From Microbacterium sp. CH12i (GTDB lineage Bacteria > Actinomycetota > Actinomycetes > Actinomycetales > Microbacteriaceae), in contig NZ_JHET01000007.1 in NCBI RefSeq assembly GCF_000685355.1, positions 420,343-484,342 of the forward strand: a DNA stretch of 64,000 bases. Direction: 5' to 3'. Below are positions 18,843 through 28,660 of the stretch, piece after piece; within the stretch, counting starts at the first letter, position 1; each line of letters starts with the position of its first letter. The position numbers were made by a program, and so were the translations under genes. The notes under the pieces are model-generated. The model did not search any database. It was not told the DNA's origin and saw only the letters and a list, made by a program, of their open reading frames with translations.

Positions 18843-21119
18843 TTAGGCTTCGGCCGTCTCCGCCTCAGACGCAGCTTCTGCCGCCGGAGCCTCGTCGATG
18901 ACGGGCTCAAGCGACAGCTTGCCGCGGTCATCGATCTTGGTGATCTTCACGAGAATCTTCTGGCCGACGGAGAGCACGTCATCGACGTTCTCGACCCGCT
19001 TGCCACCGGCGAGCTTGCGCACCTCAGTGACGTGCAGCAGACCGTCCTTGCCCGGGAGCAGTGAAACGAACGCACCGAAGGTGGCGATCTTGACGACCGT
19101 ACCCAGAAACTGTTCGCCAATCTCGGGGTTGGTCGGGTTGGCGATCGCGTTCACCTGAGCGCGAGCAGCCTCTGCCGACGGACCATCGGTCGCGCCGATG
19201 TAGACGGTGCCGTCCTCCTCGATGGAGATCTGCGCGCCGGTCTCGTCCTGGATCGAGTTGATCGTCTTGCCCTTCGGGCCGATCAGCTCGCCGATCTTGT
19301 CAACCGGGATCTGGACGCTGATGACGCGAGGCGCGGTCGGCGCCATCTCGTCAGGAGAGTCGATCGCAGCGTTCAGAACACCGAGGATCGTCAGACGCGC
19401 GTCGCGTGCCTGAGTCAACGCGCCAGCAAGCACGTCGGAAGGAATGCCGTCGAGCTTCGTGTCGAGCTGGATGGCAGTGATGAATTCGCTGGTACCGGCG
19501 ACCTTGAAGTCCATGTCGCCGAGGGCGTCTTCCGCACCGAGGATGTCAGTCAGCGCCGCATAGCGAGTCTGACCGTCAACCTGGTCCGAGACCAGACCCA
19601 TGGCGATACCGGCGACGGCTGCGCGCAGCGGCACACCCGCGTTCAGCAGCGACAGCGTCGAGGCGCAAACCGAGCCCATCGACGTCGAGCCGTTGGAGCT
19701 GAGAGCCTCAGACACCTGACGGATCGCGTAGGGGAACTCTTCGCGGCTGGGCAGCACCGGCATGAGCGCGCGCTCGGCGAGGAAGCCGTGCCCGATCTCA
19801 CGACGCTTCGGCGACCCCACGCGACCGGTCTCACCAGTCGAGTAAGGCGGGAAGTTGTAGTGGTGCATGTAGCGCTTGGAGGTGGTGGGCGACAGCGAGT
19901 CGATCTGCTGCTCCATCTTCAGCATGTTCAGCGTGGTGACACCCATGATCTGGGTCTCGCCGCGCTGGAAGATCGCCGAACCGTGCACGCGCGGGATGAC
20001 CTGAACTTCTGCGTCTAGCGCGCGGATGTCTGCAAGGCCACGGCCGTCCATGCGGACGCCCTCTGCGAGGATGCGGCCACGAACGATGCCCTTGGTAACG
20101 GACTTGTACGCGCCCGAGACGTCACTGAGTGCGGATGCCGGCAGCGTGCCAGCTTCTACAGCAGCAGCAACCTCAGCCTTGATGCGGTCCTTGACCTGGT
20201 CATCAGCAGTCTGACGCTCAACCTTGTCGGCGATCTGGTAGACCTTCTCAAGGTCGGCGGTCGCAGACGCGGAGATGAAGTCGTAGGTTGCCTGCTCGTA
20301 CGCCGGGAAGACCGGGTACACGCCAGGTGCCTTCGACGAGTGTGCGGCCATCTCGGCCTGCGCCTCGACGAGCTGCTTCAAGAACGGCTTAGCAGCCTCA
20401 AGGCCGCCAGCGACGATCTCTTCATTCGGCTTGACTGCGCCGCCCTTGATGAGGTTCCAGCTGTTCTCGGTGGCCTCAGCCTCGACCATCATGATCGCGA
20501 CATCGTCGGTGCCGTCGGCGTTCTTTACGACGCGGCCGGCAACCATGAGGTCAAAGACAGCTTCTTCGACCTGCGCCTGGTTCGGGAACGCAACCCACTG
20601 GTCTGCATTCTCGCCCTGGCCGGGGATGAGCGCGAGGCGGACGCCTGCGATCGGGCCGGAGAAGGGCAGGCCGGAGATCTGCGTCGACGCGGAGGCCGCG
20701 TTGATCGCAAGAGCGTCGTAGTACTCGCCAGGAGCGATCGAGAGAACGGTGATGACGATCTGCACCTCGTTGCGGAGGCCGTCAACGAACGACGGGCGCA
20801 GCGGACGGTCAATCAGACGGCAGACCAGGATGGCCTCGGTCGAGGGACGACCCTCACGGCGGAAGAACGAACCGGGGATCTTGCCTGCAGCATACGAACG
20901 CTCTTCAACGTCGACGGTCAGCGGGAAGAAGTCGAATCCTTCACGCGGGTGCTTGCCCGCGCTGGTTGCGGAGAGCAACATGGTCTCTCCGTCGAGGTAA
21001 GCCGCAACCGAACCCTGGGCCTGCTGAGCGAGGCGACCGGTTTCGAAGCGGATGGTGCGAGTGCCAAAGCGGCCGTTGTCAAGAACGGCCTCGGCGGCAG
21101 TGATTTCAGGACCTTCCAA
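18843..21119 (-). CDS. pnp: Polynucleotide phosphorylase
   Basis: 3'-to-5' phosphorolytic exoribonuclease (also makes tails in reverse). 758 residues: two RNase PH-like domains (the second with [12 protein letters not shown] and [12 protein letters not shown]), a helical linker, a KH domain ([19 protein letters not shown]) and an S1 domain ([18 protein letters not shown]), then an acidic, alanine-rich tail. It is monocistronic, with a strong terminator. rpsO, its usual direct neighbour in bacteria, lies about 11.6 kb away (32.7 kb) on the same strand. Confidence 0.98.
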   Translation of the reverse strand: MEGPEITAAEAVLDNGRFGTRTIRFETGRLAQQAQGSVAAYLDGETMLLSATSAGKHPREGFDFFPLTVDVEERSYAAGKIPGSFFRREGRPSTEAILVCRLIDRPLRPSFVDGLRNEVQIVITVLSIAPGEYYDALAINAASASTQISGLPFSGPIAGVRLALIPGQGENADQWVAFPNQAQVEEAVFDLMVAGRVVKNADGTDDVAIMMVEAEATENSWNLIKGGAVKPNEEIVAGGLEAAKPFLKQLVEAQAEMAAHSSKAPGVYPVFPAYEQATYDFISASATADLEKVYQIADKVERQTADDQVKDRIKAEVAAAVEAGTLPASALSDVSGAYKSVTKGIVRGRILAEGVRMDGRGLADIRALDAEVQVIPRVHGSAIFQRGETQIMGVTTLNMLKMEQQIDSLSPTTSKRYMHHYNFPPYSTGETGRVGSPKRREIGHGFLAERALMPVLPSREEFPYAIRQVSEALSSNGSTSMGSVCASTLSLLNAGVPLRAAVAGIAMGLVSDQVDGQTRYAALTDILGAEDALGDMDFKVAGTSEFITAIQLDTKLDGIPSDVLAGALTQARDARLTILGVLNAAIDSPDEMAPTAPRVISVQIPVDKIGELIGPKGKTINSIQDETGAQISIEEDGTVYIGATDGPSAEAARAQVNAIANPTNPEIGEQFLGTVVKIATFGAFVSLLPGKDGLLHVTEVRKLAGGKRVENVDDVLSVGQKILVKITKIDDRGKLSLEPVIDEAPAAEAASEAETAEA

Positions 21120-21287
21120 GAGGTCTCTCCTTCTTTGTTTAGACTCGTCCGTCCGTGTGACGGGCGAGCGTACATGTGAAATTGATCGAACTGCAGAGCA
21201 GTCCGCGAATAGCCTATCAGCGCGACCATGGAATACCCCGATGAACTGGGCTGATGGTGGACCATCACCGCACTTGCGTTAGCAAGT

Positions 21288-23303
21288 TCAGCGGACCTCG
21301 ACGTCGCGCATACTGGACGATCGTCCGATGTAGACGTAGTCGTCGTGCTTGGCGATGCGACCGTCGCCCGCCACGCGTCCGCGCATGCGTCTCCATACCC
21401 ATGGCAGCGCGTGCGAGCGCCACCATGCGGCCCGGGTCGTGGCATCCACGTCGTGAAGCACCTGGTCCAACACGCCAAGCGTCTCTGCGTGCGGAACGCC
21501 GAGCATCTCGCCCACGCGGTACGCGAGGAAACGATGGCCGCGGCTGCTCAAGTGCACGAGGTCCTCACCCCAGTTCGGCCGCGAAGCGAGAGAGGGATGC
21601 AGGTCAGTGTCCAGCAGCATCGCGCCGGTGCGCTCGGCAATGCCGACAAGTCGACTCGAGAACTCCGCGAAGCGAGCGGTGAACAGGCGTGCAGCCCGGC
21701 GGTCGGGCAGGAAGGGCGTGATGAGCACGACGTCGGCGCCATCATCGCGGAGCGTCTGCACGGTCTTCTCAAGCGATGCGGCGAGCGCAGCAACATCGGC
21801 GTGCGACTTCACCAGATCGTTGGCGCCGATCAGGATCGACACCAGGTCTGGGCTGAGCTCTCTCGCCCTGGCGAGCTGCTCTCCACACACGTCGCGCACC
21901 CGCCGTGAACGTACGGCCAGGTTTGCGTAGTGCAGTCCCCCGCGCGCGGCGAGCAAGAGTGCGAGGCGATCGCCCCAGCCGCGGAGCGCTCCGTCCGGTG
22001 CGGGGTCGCACAGCCCTTCTGTCAGCGAGTCGCCGAGCGCGACGTAGCGCTGCCAGCGGCGGCCGGTAGTCGACGCTGGCGACTCTGGGCGTCTCGTCCG
22101 CGAGAAACGCAACTGGCGGTCGAGGCCGTGCAACTCTTGCGCTTCTTCGAAGTGCCCGAGCAACTGATCACAGACTGCGTGCCAGCTTCGCCCTTCCACA
22201 GCCGTACGTCCTGCTTCTCCGAACGCGCGACGCTTGCGTCCATCACCCGCAAGGTCGGCCACCCGCATACGGAGGTCGTCGAGATCGCCCGGGCGGTACA
22301 GCCAGCCGTCAACCCCCATCCGGACGAGGTCCAAGGGGCCGCCGCGGCCGGTCGCAACAATCGGCACTCCGCTGGCGTGCGCCTCTTGAAGCGTTTGACC
22401 GAAGGTTTCGCTCTCCCCCGGATGTACGAAGATGTCGAACGACGCCATCGCTTGCGCGAGCGCATCGCCGTCGAGGTGGCCGAGGAAGACCGCATCCGGC
22501 ATCAGTGCCTGCAGTCGCAGTCGCGACGGCCCTTCCCCGACGATCACGAGTCGCACTCCCGGAAGCTGGTAAACGACTCGCAGATCCTCAACCTGCTTCT
22601 CGGCCGCCAGCCGGCCGACGTACCCGACGATCACCTGACCGGTGCTCTCGCGTTGCCACTGCTCATCGCGTCGCGACGGGTGGAACCGCTCAGCATCCAC
22701 CCCTCGCCCCCATCGACGGATGCGGTCGACGCCGAGCGAGGTCAACTGATGCTCTGACTCACTCGATGGCGCGAGTGTGAGCGTTGCTCGGTGATGCAGT
22801 CGGACGATGTGGTTCTGCGCGAATGAGGTGGTTGCGGCCACCCGATATCGCTCGGCATATGCGGCAACGTCCGTCTGATACGCCGCCACCGAAGGGATGC
22901 TTCGACGGGATGCCGCGAGCACCCCCCGCCAACCGAGAGCGAAGGGCGAAGCCAGATGGACCACGTCAGGTTTGAAGCGGTCCAACGATTCGGCGACGCG
23001 ATGCGCAGTGACAGCGCCAACGCGCACGTTTCGGTACCCGGGCAGCGCCAGGCTCGTCACCGGTTCGATGGGAGTCCCGTGCATCTCTCGCGGGATCCCC
23101 ACGGCATCCGGTGCAATGACATGGGCTTGGTGGCCCGTGCGTTCGAGGTGGCGCAGGATCTGCAGCACAGACCCTGTCACACCGTTCATGTGTGGCAGGA
23201 AAGACTCGGTCACGATTGCGACTCTCACAGATTCAGAATGCCCCGCCCGGTCACCGTTGCCGCGCCGATATACGCGCAAGAACCGAGAGTTCACCCGTTG
23301 CAC
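21288..23303 (-). CDS. GT4 glycosyltransferase fused to SGNH/GDSL hydrolase
   Basis: One 671-residue frame with two enzymes. Residues 27-385 are a GT-B glycosyltransferase of family 4: AIVTESFLPHMNGV, the donor-site GYVGRLAAEKQVEDL, and EX7E at E299/E307 (ESETFGQTLQE). This resembles actinobacterial GDP-mannose-dependent mannosyltransferases. Residues 418-620 are an SGNH hydrolase: GDSLTEG (Ser426), IGANDLVK (Asn495) and the Asp/His block WGEDLVHLSSRGHR. A proline/serine-rich linker joins them. GTG 23303 has a good AAGGA site; GTG 23228 fits the family start better. A lost stop from an indel could mimic a fusion. Confidence 0.85.
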   Translation of the reverse strand: MQRVNSRFLRVYRRGNGDRAGHSESVRVAIVTESFLPHMNGVTGSVLQILRHLERTGHQAHVIAPDAVGIPREMHGTPIEPVTSLALPGYRNVRVGAVTAHRVAESLDRFKPDVVHLASPFALGWRGVLAASRRSIPSVAAYQTDVAAYAERYRVAATTSFAQNHIVRLHHRATLTLAPSSESEHQLTSLGVDRIRRWGRGVDAERFHPSRRDEQWQRESTGQVIVGYVGRLAAEKQVEDLRVVYQLPGVRLVIVGEGPSRLRLQALMPDAVFLGHLDGDALAQAMASFDIFVHPGESETFGQTLQEAHASGVPIVATGRGGPLDLVRMGVDGWLYRPGDLDDLRMRVADLAGDGRKRRAFGEAGRTAVEGRSWHAVCDQLLGHFEEAQELHGLDRQLRFSRTRRPESPASTTGRRWQRYVALGDSLTEGLCDPAPDGALRGWGDRLALLLAARGGLHYANLAVRSRRVRDVCGEQLARARELSPDLVSILIGANDLVKSHADVAALAASLEKTVQTLRDDGADVVLITPFLPDRRAARLFTARFAEFSSRLVGIAERTGAMLLDTDLHPSLASRPNWGEDLVHLSSRGHRFLAYRVGEMLGVPHAETLGVLDQVLHDVDATTRAAWWRSHALPWVWRRMRGRVAGDGRIAKHDDYVYIGRSSSMRDVEVR

Positions 23304-23367
23304 GACTTTCCTTCACCGGCTGTCTTCGATTCGGTTCCCGTTCACATCCGACCGACACAGTGAGAGC

Positions 23368-23976
23368 GTGAATCTGGACTTCCTCGCAGATACAGCGACC
23401 GGACCATGGGGCCTGGTGGTGATGGCGTTGCTCGTTCTCGGCGACGCGTTCTTTGTCGTCGTACCGGGCGAGATCGCCGTGACGGCGATGGGTGCGCTCT
23501 CGATGGACACCGGGAGTCCTGCGCTCTGGGCGGTGATCGCCTCTGCAACGGCGGCCGCTGCAGCCGGCGACCTCCTCTGCTACTGCGTCGGTCGCTGGGT
23601 GGGCCTCGAGCGATGGGCGTGGATGCGAGGCGAGCGTATCCAGCGCGCGCAACAGTGGGCACGAGATCGCCTGGCCGCAAGAACAGCGCTGGTACTGTTC
23701 ACCGCCCGCTTCATCCCCTTCGCACGCCTTGCCATCAATCTCGTCGCTGGAGCCACGCGAATTCCTCCCCCACGCTATGCAGGGCTGGTCCTCGTCGCTG
23801 CGACCGGATGGGCGACGTACCAGGCTGCCGTCGGTGCGCTCTTCGCGGCTGTTCTCCCCGGCGCCCCTATCGTGGCAATCCTGGTGTCGGTTGCGGCCGC
23901 GATCATCCTTGGCGCGCTGATCGATCTACTGATCAACTGGCGCAGTCGCAGGCGCGAATCTTCCCCGGCCGTGTGA
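23368..23976 (+). CDS. DedA family membrane protein (VTT domain)
   Basis: About 202 residues with four or more hydrophobic segments. The DedA/SNARE-associated motif region reads VVVPGEIAVTAMGAL, then FTARFIPFARLAINLVAGAT with the conserved arginine and proline. DedA proteins are thought to flip or transport lipids and affect membrane homeostasis. I chose GTG 23368; upstream codons in this frame overlap the divergent fusion gene. The gap to that gene is 64 bases, so the two promoters must overlap. Confidence 0.85.
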   Translation: MNLDFLADTATGPWGLVVMALLVLGDAFFVVVPGEIAVTAMGALSMDTGSPALWAVIASATAAAAAGDLLCYCVGRWVGLERWAWMRGERIQRAQQWARDRLAARTALVLFTARFIPFARLAINLVAGATRIPPPRYAGLVLVAATGWATYQAAVGALFAAVLPGAPIVAILVSVAAAIILGALIDLLINWRSRRRESSPAV

Positions 23977-23997
23977 TCGTCGCAGTAGGCTGATCCT

Positions 23998-24174
23998 ATG
24001 AGCACTGAAGAAGGCGCCACCTCCTCTGAGGACATGAAGCGCAAGTTCAAGGAAGCGCTCGAGAAGAAGAACGCACATCACCGCAATGGTGAGTCGCACC
24101 TGGATGGCGATTCCTCCATCCAGGCGGGGAATGCTCCCCAGACGCGACGTGAGTTCCGACGCAAGAGCGGTTGA
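23998..24174 (+). CDS. DUF5302 family small protein
   Basis: A 58-residue basic protein: MSTEEGATSSEDMKRKFKEA followed by LEKKNAHHRNGESHLDGD and a C-terminal REFRRKSG. The EDMKRKFKEALE and RREFRRKSG ends are the signature of DUF5302, a small actinobacterial family of unknown role. It follows dedA by 21 bases and is closed by a clear terminator. No membrane segment or signal peptide. Confidence 0.85.
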   Translation: MSTEEGATSSEDMKRKFKEALEKKNAHHRNGESHLDGDSSIQAGNAPQTRREFRRKSG

Positions 24175-24180
24175 CCACGA

Positions 24181-24212
24181 ATGCGGGCCGCCCCGGAAGG
24201 GACGGCCCGCAT
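24181..24212. terminator. Bidirectional terminator between DUF5302 and FMN reductase genes
   Basis: Perfect 10-base arms ATGCGGGCCG and CGGCCCGCAT with a 12-base loop between two convergent genes. A TTTCTCTT tract follows on the plus strand. Confidence 0.85.
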
Positions 24213-24225
24213 TTCTCTTCGCTGG

Positions 24226-24870
24226 TTACTCCCCTGCGAGGCCACCGAGCAGGTGCCCGAAGGAGCGTCCTTCCCCGAGGTAGTTTGCCGGGTCGAACGG
24301 ATCATTCGAGACGACGACTTCTTTGCGAGCGATAGCTTCTGCCAACTCACGGGCGCCCTTCTCGACGCGCTTGGCCAGCGGTGCGACATCGTCGCCTGCG
24401 CCGCCCCAGTCACTTGAGGCCGCGAACACTCCTGTGGACACCGTCTCTGCGTGGAGGTAGGCAAACAGTGGACGGATCGCATAGTCGATTGCCAGCGAGT
24501 GGCGCGGTGTTCCGGCGTTCGCGCCGATCAGCACCGGCTTGCCGGTAAGCGCATCCGGGTCGAGCACATCGATGAACGACTTGAACAGCCCGGAGTAACT
24601 GGTGGAGAAGATCGGCGTCACGGCGATCAGCGCATCCGCTGAATACACGGAGTTGAGAGCCGATTCCAGCGGCGCTGGGGCGAAACCGGTGAGCAGGTTG
24701 TTAGTGATGTCGTGCGCGAGGTCGCGCAGTTCAATCACGTCCACGCTCGCCTCGATGTCGCGCTCCGCGAGCTCTCGGACAGTTTCAGCGGCCATCCGGT
24801 CAGCCAGCATCCTGGTCGACGACGGATTTGAAAGTCCGGATGAGATGACAGCAATACGACGTGTGCTCAT
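24226..24870 (-). CDS. NADPH-dependent FMN reductase (CE1759-type)
   Basis: Flavodoxin-fold reductase of about 214 residues, with IAVISSGLSNPSSTRMLADR at the N-terminus, VTPIFSTSYSGLFKSFIDVL, and the FMN-loop region IGANAGTPRHSLAIDY. It should supply reduced FMN to the luciferase-like monooxygenase encoded just upstream; their ends touch (the monooxygenase stop overlaps an in-frame GTG at 24876). ATG 24870 is preferred because AAGGAGG sits 7 bases before it and only 1 base before the GTG. Confidence 0.87.
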   Translation of the reverse strand: MSTRRIAVISSGLSNPSSTRMLADRMAAETVRELAERDIEASVDVIELRDLAHDITNNLLTGFAPAPLESALNSVYSADALIAVTPIFSTSYSGLFKSFIDVLDPDALTGKPVLIGANAGTPRHSLAIDYAIRPLFAYLHAETVSTGVFAASSDWGGAGDDVAPLAKRVEKGARELAEAIARKEVVVSNDPFDPANYLGEGRSFGHLLGGLAGE

Positions 24871-24872
24871 GC

Positions 24873-26099
24873 TCACGCCTCCTTCCGGCCGAGGCCAAAC
24901 GCGGCACCTGCAGGCGTCGGAGTGTCTTGATAGGGCGAACCACCCGTGAGGTTGTCGCCGCGGTTCGCACCGGGACGAGCCTCGCGAGTCGGGCCATCGC
25001 CGTACACAGCGCTGACACGAGCGGCATGGGTCGGAGCATCCGGCACATTCGCCGGGCGGTTCTTTGCAAGCTCCTTGCGCAGAACCGGAACGACCTCGCC
25101 ACCGAGAATATCGAGCTGCTCGAGCACGACCTTCAACGGCAGGCCCGCGTGGTCCATGAGGAACAGCTGACGCTGGTAGTCACCGTAGTAATCGCGCATC
25201 CCGGCGTAGCGGTCGATCACCTGCTGCGGTGAGCCGACCGTCAGCGGCGTCATCTCGGTGAAGTCCTCCATGCTCGGACCGTGACCGTAGACGGGCGCGT
25301 TGTTGAAGTACGGACGGAACTCGTTGATGGCATCCTGCGAGTTGGCACGCATGAATGCCTGACCGCCGAGGCCGACAATCGCCTGCTCTGGGGTGCCGTG
25401 ACCGTAGTGCGCGTAGCGCTGGCGGTAGAGCTCGATGAGGCGCTGGTAGTGCTCCTTCGGCCAGAAGATGTTGTTCGCGAAGAATCCGTCGCCATAGTAG
25501 GCGGCCTGCTCTGCGATCTCCGGTGTGCGGATCGAGCCGTGCCACACGAAGGGGGCAACGCCGTCAAGCGGACGCGGGGTCGACGTGAAGCCCTGCAGTG
25601 GGGTGCGGAACTTGCCTTCCCAGTCCACGACGTCTTCGTGCCACAGCTTGTGCAGCAGTGCATAGCTCTCGATGGCGAGCGGAAGGCCCTGGCGGATGTC
25701 TTTGCCGAACCACGGGTAGACCGGGCCCGTGTTTCCGCGGCCGAGCATGATGTCGGTGCGCCCGTCAGAGATGTGCTGCAGCATCGCGAAGTCTTCGGCG
25801 ATCTTCACCGGGTCGTTCGTGGTGATGAGCGTCGTGGAGGTCGAAAGGATGATGCGTTCAGTCTGAGCGGCAATCGCCGCGAGAGTCGTCGACGGAGAAG
25901 ATGACCAGAACGGCGGGTTGTGGTGCTCACCGACGGCGAAGACGTCCAGACCGACCTCTTCGGCGTGCTTTGCGATAGTGATCGCGTCTTTGATCTTCTG
26001 ACCCTCACTCGGTGTCTCGCCCGTCACAGGGTTCTGTGTGACGTCGCTGACGGTGAAGAGGCCGAACTGCATGCCCGAGGTGTCGGTCTGCTCGCTCAT
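24873..26099 (-). CDS. LLM-class flavin-dependent oxidoreductase (CE1758-type)
   Basis: Bacterial-luciferase-like monooxygenase, about 408 residues. Typical blocks are LFTVSDVTQNPVTGE, GLDVFAVGEHHNPPFWSSSP, LGRGNTGPVYPWFG and HGSIRTPEIAEQAAYYGDGF. The last 60 residues are an unusual polar tail rich in Ala, Gly, Pro and Arg. Paired with the FMN reductase gene, it forms a two-component flavin monooxygenase; the substrate is unknown. ATG 26099 has GGAGC 6 bases upstream; a longer frame to 26138 lacks this site. Confidence 0.9.
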   Translation of the reverse strand: MSEQTDTSGMQFGLFTVSDVTQNPVTGETPSEGQKIKDAITIAKHAEEVGLDVFAVGEHHNPPFWSSSPSTTLAAIAAQTERIILSTSTTLITTNDPVKIAEDFAMLQHISDGRTDIMLGRGNTGPVYPWFGKDIRQGLPLAIESYALLHKLWHEDVVDWEGKFRTPLQGFTSTPRPLDGVAPFVWHGSIRTPEIAEQAAYYGDGFFANNIFWPKEHYQRLIELYRQRYAHYGHGTPEQAIVGLGGQAFMRANSQDAINEFRPYFNNAPVYGHGPSMEDFTEMTPLTVGSPQQVIDRYAGMRDYYGDYQRQLFLMDHAGLPLKVVLEQLDILGGEVVPVLRKELAKNRPANVPDAPTHAARVSAVYGDGPTREARPGANRGDNLTGGSPYQDTPTPAGAAFGLGRKEA

Positions 26100-26218
26100 G
26101 ATGTGCTCCAGAATTCTCGAGGCGGATGCTGTTGTCATCCGAGTCTATGCAAATGAATGTATATGTGACAACACGTGCTGTGCCACTTTATTCCCGTCGC
26201 GCCCGGTAACCTCAGAGA

Positions 26219-27391
26219 ATGAGCAGTGCGGCACAGACTCCGGCGGGCCCGATCACCGGCAGCCTCTCTCGGCCGCGCCGTCGCGTGCCGTTCTGGGACA
26301 ACGCCCGGTACGCCTGCATCGTGCTGGTGGTGCTGGGGCACGCGATCCAGCGCCTCACCTACGACTCCGATATCGCCATGGCTATGTACCTGACGATCTA
26401 CGCGTTCCACATGCCGGCATTCGCGATCATCGCGGGATACTTCTCCAAATCCGCACCGCCCTCCAGACGCCAGATGGCACGGGTGATCACCGACATTCTC
26501 GTTCCGTACGTCATCTTCGAACTGCTCTGGACGCTCACGAAATGGCTGGTCGAAGGCCAAGTCGACCCGAACCTCACCAAGCCGTCATGGACGCTGTGGT
26601 TCCTCCTCGCCCTCGGCATATTCCGGCTGGTTCTGCCGTATCTTGCACTGCTGCGCTGGCCACTGGCGTGGAGTCTGCTGATCTCGATCGGCGCCGGCTA
26701 CCTCCCGAACGTCGACAGCACGTTCTCACTCTCACGCACGCTGGGCTTCCTGCCGTTCTTCGTACTGGGCTGGTGGCTGCGAGAGCACGATTTCGTCAAT
26801 CGCTTGCGACTTATTGACTTCCGCCCCTGGTGGTTGCGCGCTATCGCCGTCGTTCTGCTCGGCGCAAGCGCTTTCGTCGCCTGGAACTGGGTGGGAGTGT
26901 GGCGAAACATCAACCTCGACCAGTGGTTCTTCTATGCCGACTCTTACTCGGACCTCGGCAACGATGTGTGGTGGTCAGGGGGCGTGCGTCTGCTGTTCAT
27001 CGTGCTGGGCGTGGTACTGACCAGCGCATTCTTCATACTGATCCCCCGGCGCACACAGTGGTGGACGCGCTTCGGTCAGTACACGATGTACGTCTACCTG
27101 CTGCACTCCTTCGTGCTGTACCCGTTCCGTGAGTCCGGCATCCTGCGCGACGCAGAGCCGACCTGGATCTGGCTGCCGGCCGTGATCGTGCTGGCAGTGG
27201 CTATTTCGCTCGCGCTCGCGACCGGCCCTGTTCGCTGGGTATTCCGCCCGCTCGTCGAACCGCGGGTGCGCTGGCTGTTCTCGAACGCGAGGCTCTCGGC
27301 AGACACGTCACGTCGTGACGATCCGACCGGGTCGCGACGTCCCGCGGAGCGGCCGAAGCACGATCAGTCGAAGAGCGACGCACCAACATAG
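26219..27391 (+). CDS. Membrane acyltransferase family 3 protein
   Basis: A 390-residue polytopic protein with about ten hydrophobic helices. The family block is WDNARYACIVLVVLGHAIQR, where the histidine is the probable catalytic residue, followed by FHMPAFAIIAGYFSK. Such enzymes O-acylate sugars in cell-surface glycans. The closest look is of fucose-4-O-acetylase-like members. The hydrophilic C-terminal tail (about 40 residues, Arg/Asp/Ser-rich) overlaps the end of the convergent efeB gene by 28 bases. The acceptor is unknown. Confidence 0.83.
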   Translation: MSSAAQTPAGPITGSLSRPRRRVPFWDNARYACIVLVVLGHAIQRLTYDSDIAMAMYLTIYAFHMPAFAIIAGYFSKSAPPSRRQMARVITDILVPYVIFELLWTLTKWLVEGQVDPNLTKPSWTLWFLLALGIFRLVLPYLALLRWPLAWSLLISIGAGYLPNVDSTFSLSRTLGFLPFFVLGWWLREHDFVNRLRLIDFRPWWLRAIAVVLLGASAFVAWNWVGVWRNINLDQWFFYADSYSDLGNDVWWSGGVRLLFIVLGVVLTSAFFILIPRRTQWWTRFGQYTMYVYLLHSFVLYPFRESGILRDAEPTWIWLPAVIVLAVAISLALATGPVRWVFRPLVEPRVRWLFSNARLSADTSRRDDPTGSRRPAERPKHDQSKSDAPT

Positions 27392-28659
27392 GAACCCGGC
27401 GCAGCCCCTGGCGGGACTGCCCAAATCCCGGATCCGACGTGGCGGATGTACTCGTTCATCAGGTCGGTCGAAAGCTGCCGCTGCAGCGTGACGAACTGTT
27501 CGGGATCCCGCTGATACGACAAGAAGAACAGCCCTGCATCGAGCCTTCCGAGCGCGCTGTTGCCGTCGACGTAGTTGTATCCACGTCGAAGAATTCGCAC
27601 GCCGTCGTTCAGCGTCGGATGGGCGAGCCGCACATGGCTGTTCACGTCGATCGAAGAGCCCTTGAAGCTCGGCTCGGTGAACTCGTCGCCTCCCGACAAC
27701 GGTGCGCCCTGGCCCTTGTCACGCCCGATGATGCGTTCCTGCTCGGCCAGTCGAACCCGGTCCCAGGTCTCCACGATCATCGCGATCTTGCGTGCAACGA
27801 GATAGGAGCCTCCCTGCAACCAGTTCGGATCGTCGGATGCCGCCACCCAGACATGATCGTCAAGGGCAGCAGTGTCATCCGCGAGAATGTTCGCCGTGCC
27901 GTCTTTGAAGCCGAAGAGGTTTCGCGGTGTCGCCTGGTCCGTGGTGGTGCGTGAGGTCCGCCCGAAGCCGAGCTGAGACCAGCGCAGCTTTGCCCGTCCG
28001 AAAGCGATTCGGCTGAGGTTGCGGATAGCGTGAACCGCGACCTGCGGATCATCGGCGCAGGCTTGGATGCACAGGTCGCCATCTGAGGCGTCCGGGGCCA
28101 GATCGTCACCAAGGAATCCCGGGAGACGCTGCAGGCCCACGGGCCGGAGGCTCGCGAGACCGTAGCGGTCACCATCCGCGTTCTCGAAGAGGCCAGGTCC
28201 GAATCCAAAAGTGATCGTGAGTCCGCTTGCTGCGAGCCCCTGCGCCTCGCCGGTGTCATCTGGGGGCGTCTGTGCGTCGCCGCTGACAGCACCGGTCGCG
28301 CTGACATCAAGCCCCTGCGTCATGCGGGATGCCGCGTACGTCCAGTCCTGCAACAGTGTCACCAGATCATCACGGTCTGTGCGCGGCATCATGTCGAAGG
28401 ACGCGAAGTGCAGGTGATCCTGCACTGGCGTGGTGATCCCCGCCTGATGCACGCCGAAGAACGCGTAAGGTTCCGTGCTCTGATCGGCGCGAGCAACAGC
28501 GGCGCCGCCAGCGAAACCTGCACCAGCACCCACAGCAAGTCCCGCAACGCCGCTGCCGATGGCGAGGCCAAGGAGGCCTCGCCTGCTCAGGCCGGCCGGT
28601 GCGAGGGAGGGCGCCGCGTCATCAGACGGCGCATCCTGCTGCTCAGATCGCTCAGTCAC
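27364..28659 (-). CDS. efeB: Dyp-type peroxidase EfeB
   Basis: Haem peroxidase exported by the Tat system and acting with EfeU/EfeO in iron acquisition. 431 residues: a twin-arginine signal (LSRRGLLGLAIGSG, near residue 25, then a long alanine/glycine-rich hydrophobic stretch). The DyP fold shows the GxxDG motif as FGFKDGTANI and a C-terminal FFLSYQRDPEQFV. GTG 28659 begins one base after the efeO stop. Third gene of efeU-efeO-efeB. Confidence 0.95.
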   Translation of the reverse strand: MTERSEQQDAPSDDAAPSLAPAGLSRRGLLGLAIGSGVAGLAVGAGAGFAGGAAVARADQSTEPYAFFGVHQAGITTPVQDHLHFASFDMMPRTDRDDLVTLLQDWTYAASRMTQGLDVSATGAVSGDAQTPPDDTGEAQGLAASGLTITFGFGPGLFENADGDRYGLASLRPVGLQRLPGFLGDDLAPDASDGDLCIQACADDPQVAVHAIRNLSRIAFGRAKLRWSQLGFGRTSRTTTDQATPRNLFGFKDGTANILADDTAALDDHVWVAASDDPNWLQGGSYLVARKIAMIVETWDRVRLAEQERIIGRDKGQGAPLSGGDEFTEPSFKGSSIDVNSHVRLAHPTLNDGVRILRRGYNYVDGNSALGRLDAGLFFLSYQRDPEQFVTLQRQLSTDLMNEYIRHVGSGIWAVPPGAAPGSYVGASLFD

Positions 28660-28660
28660 G

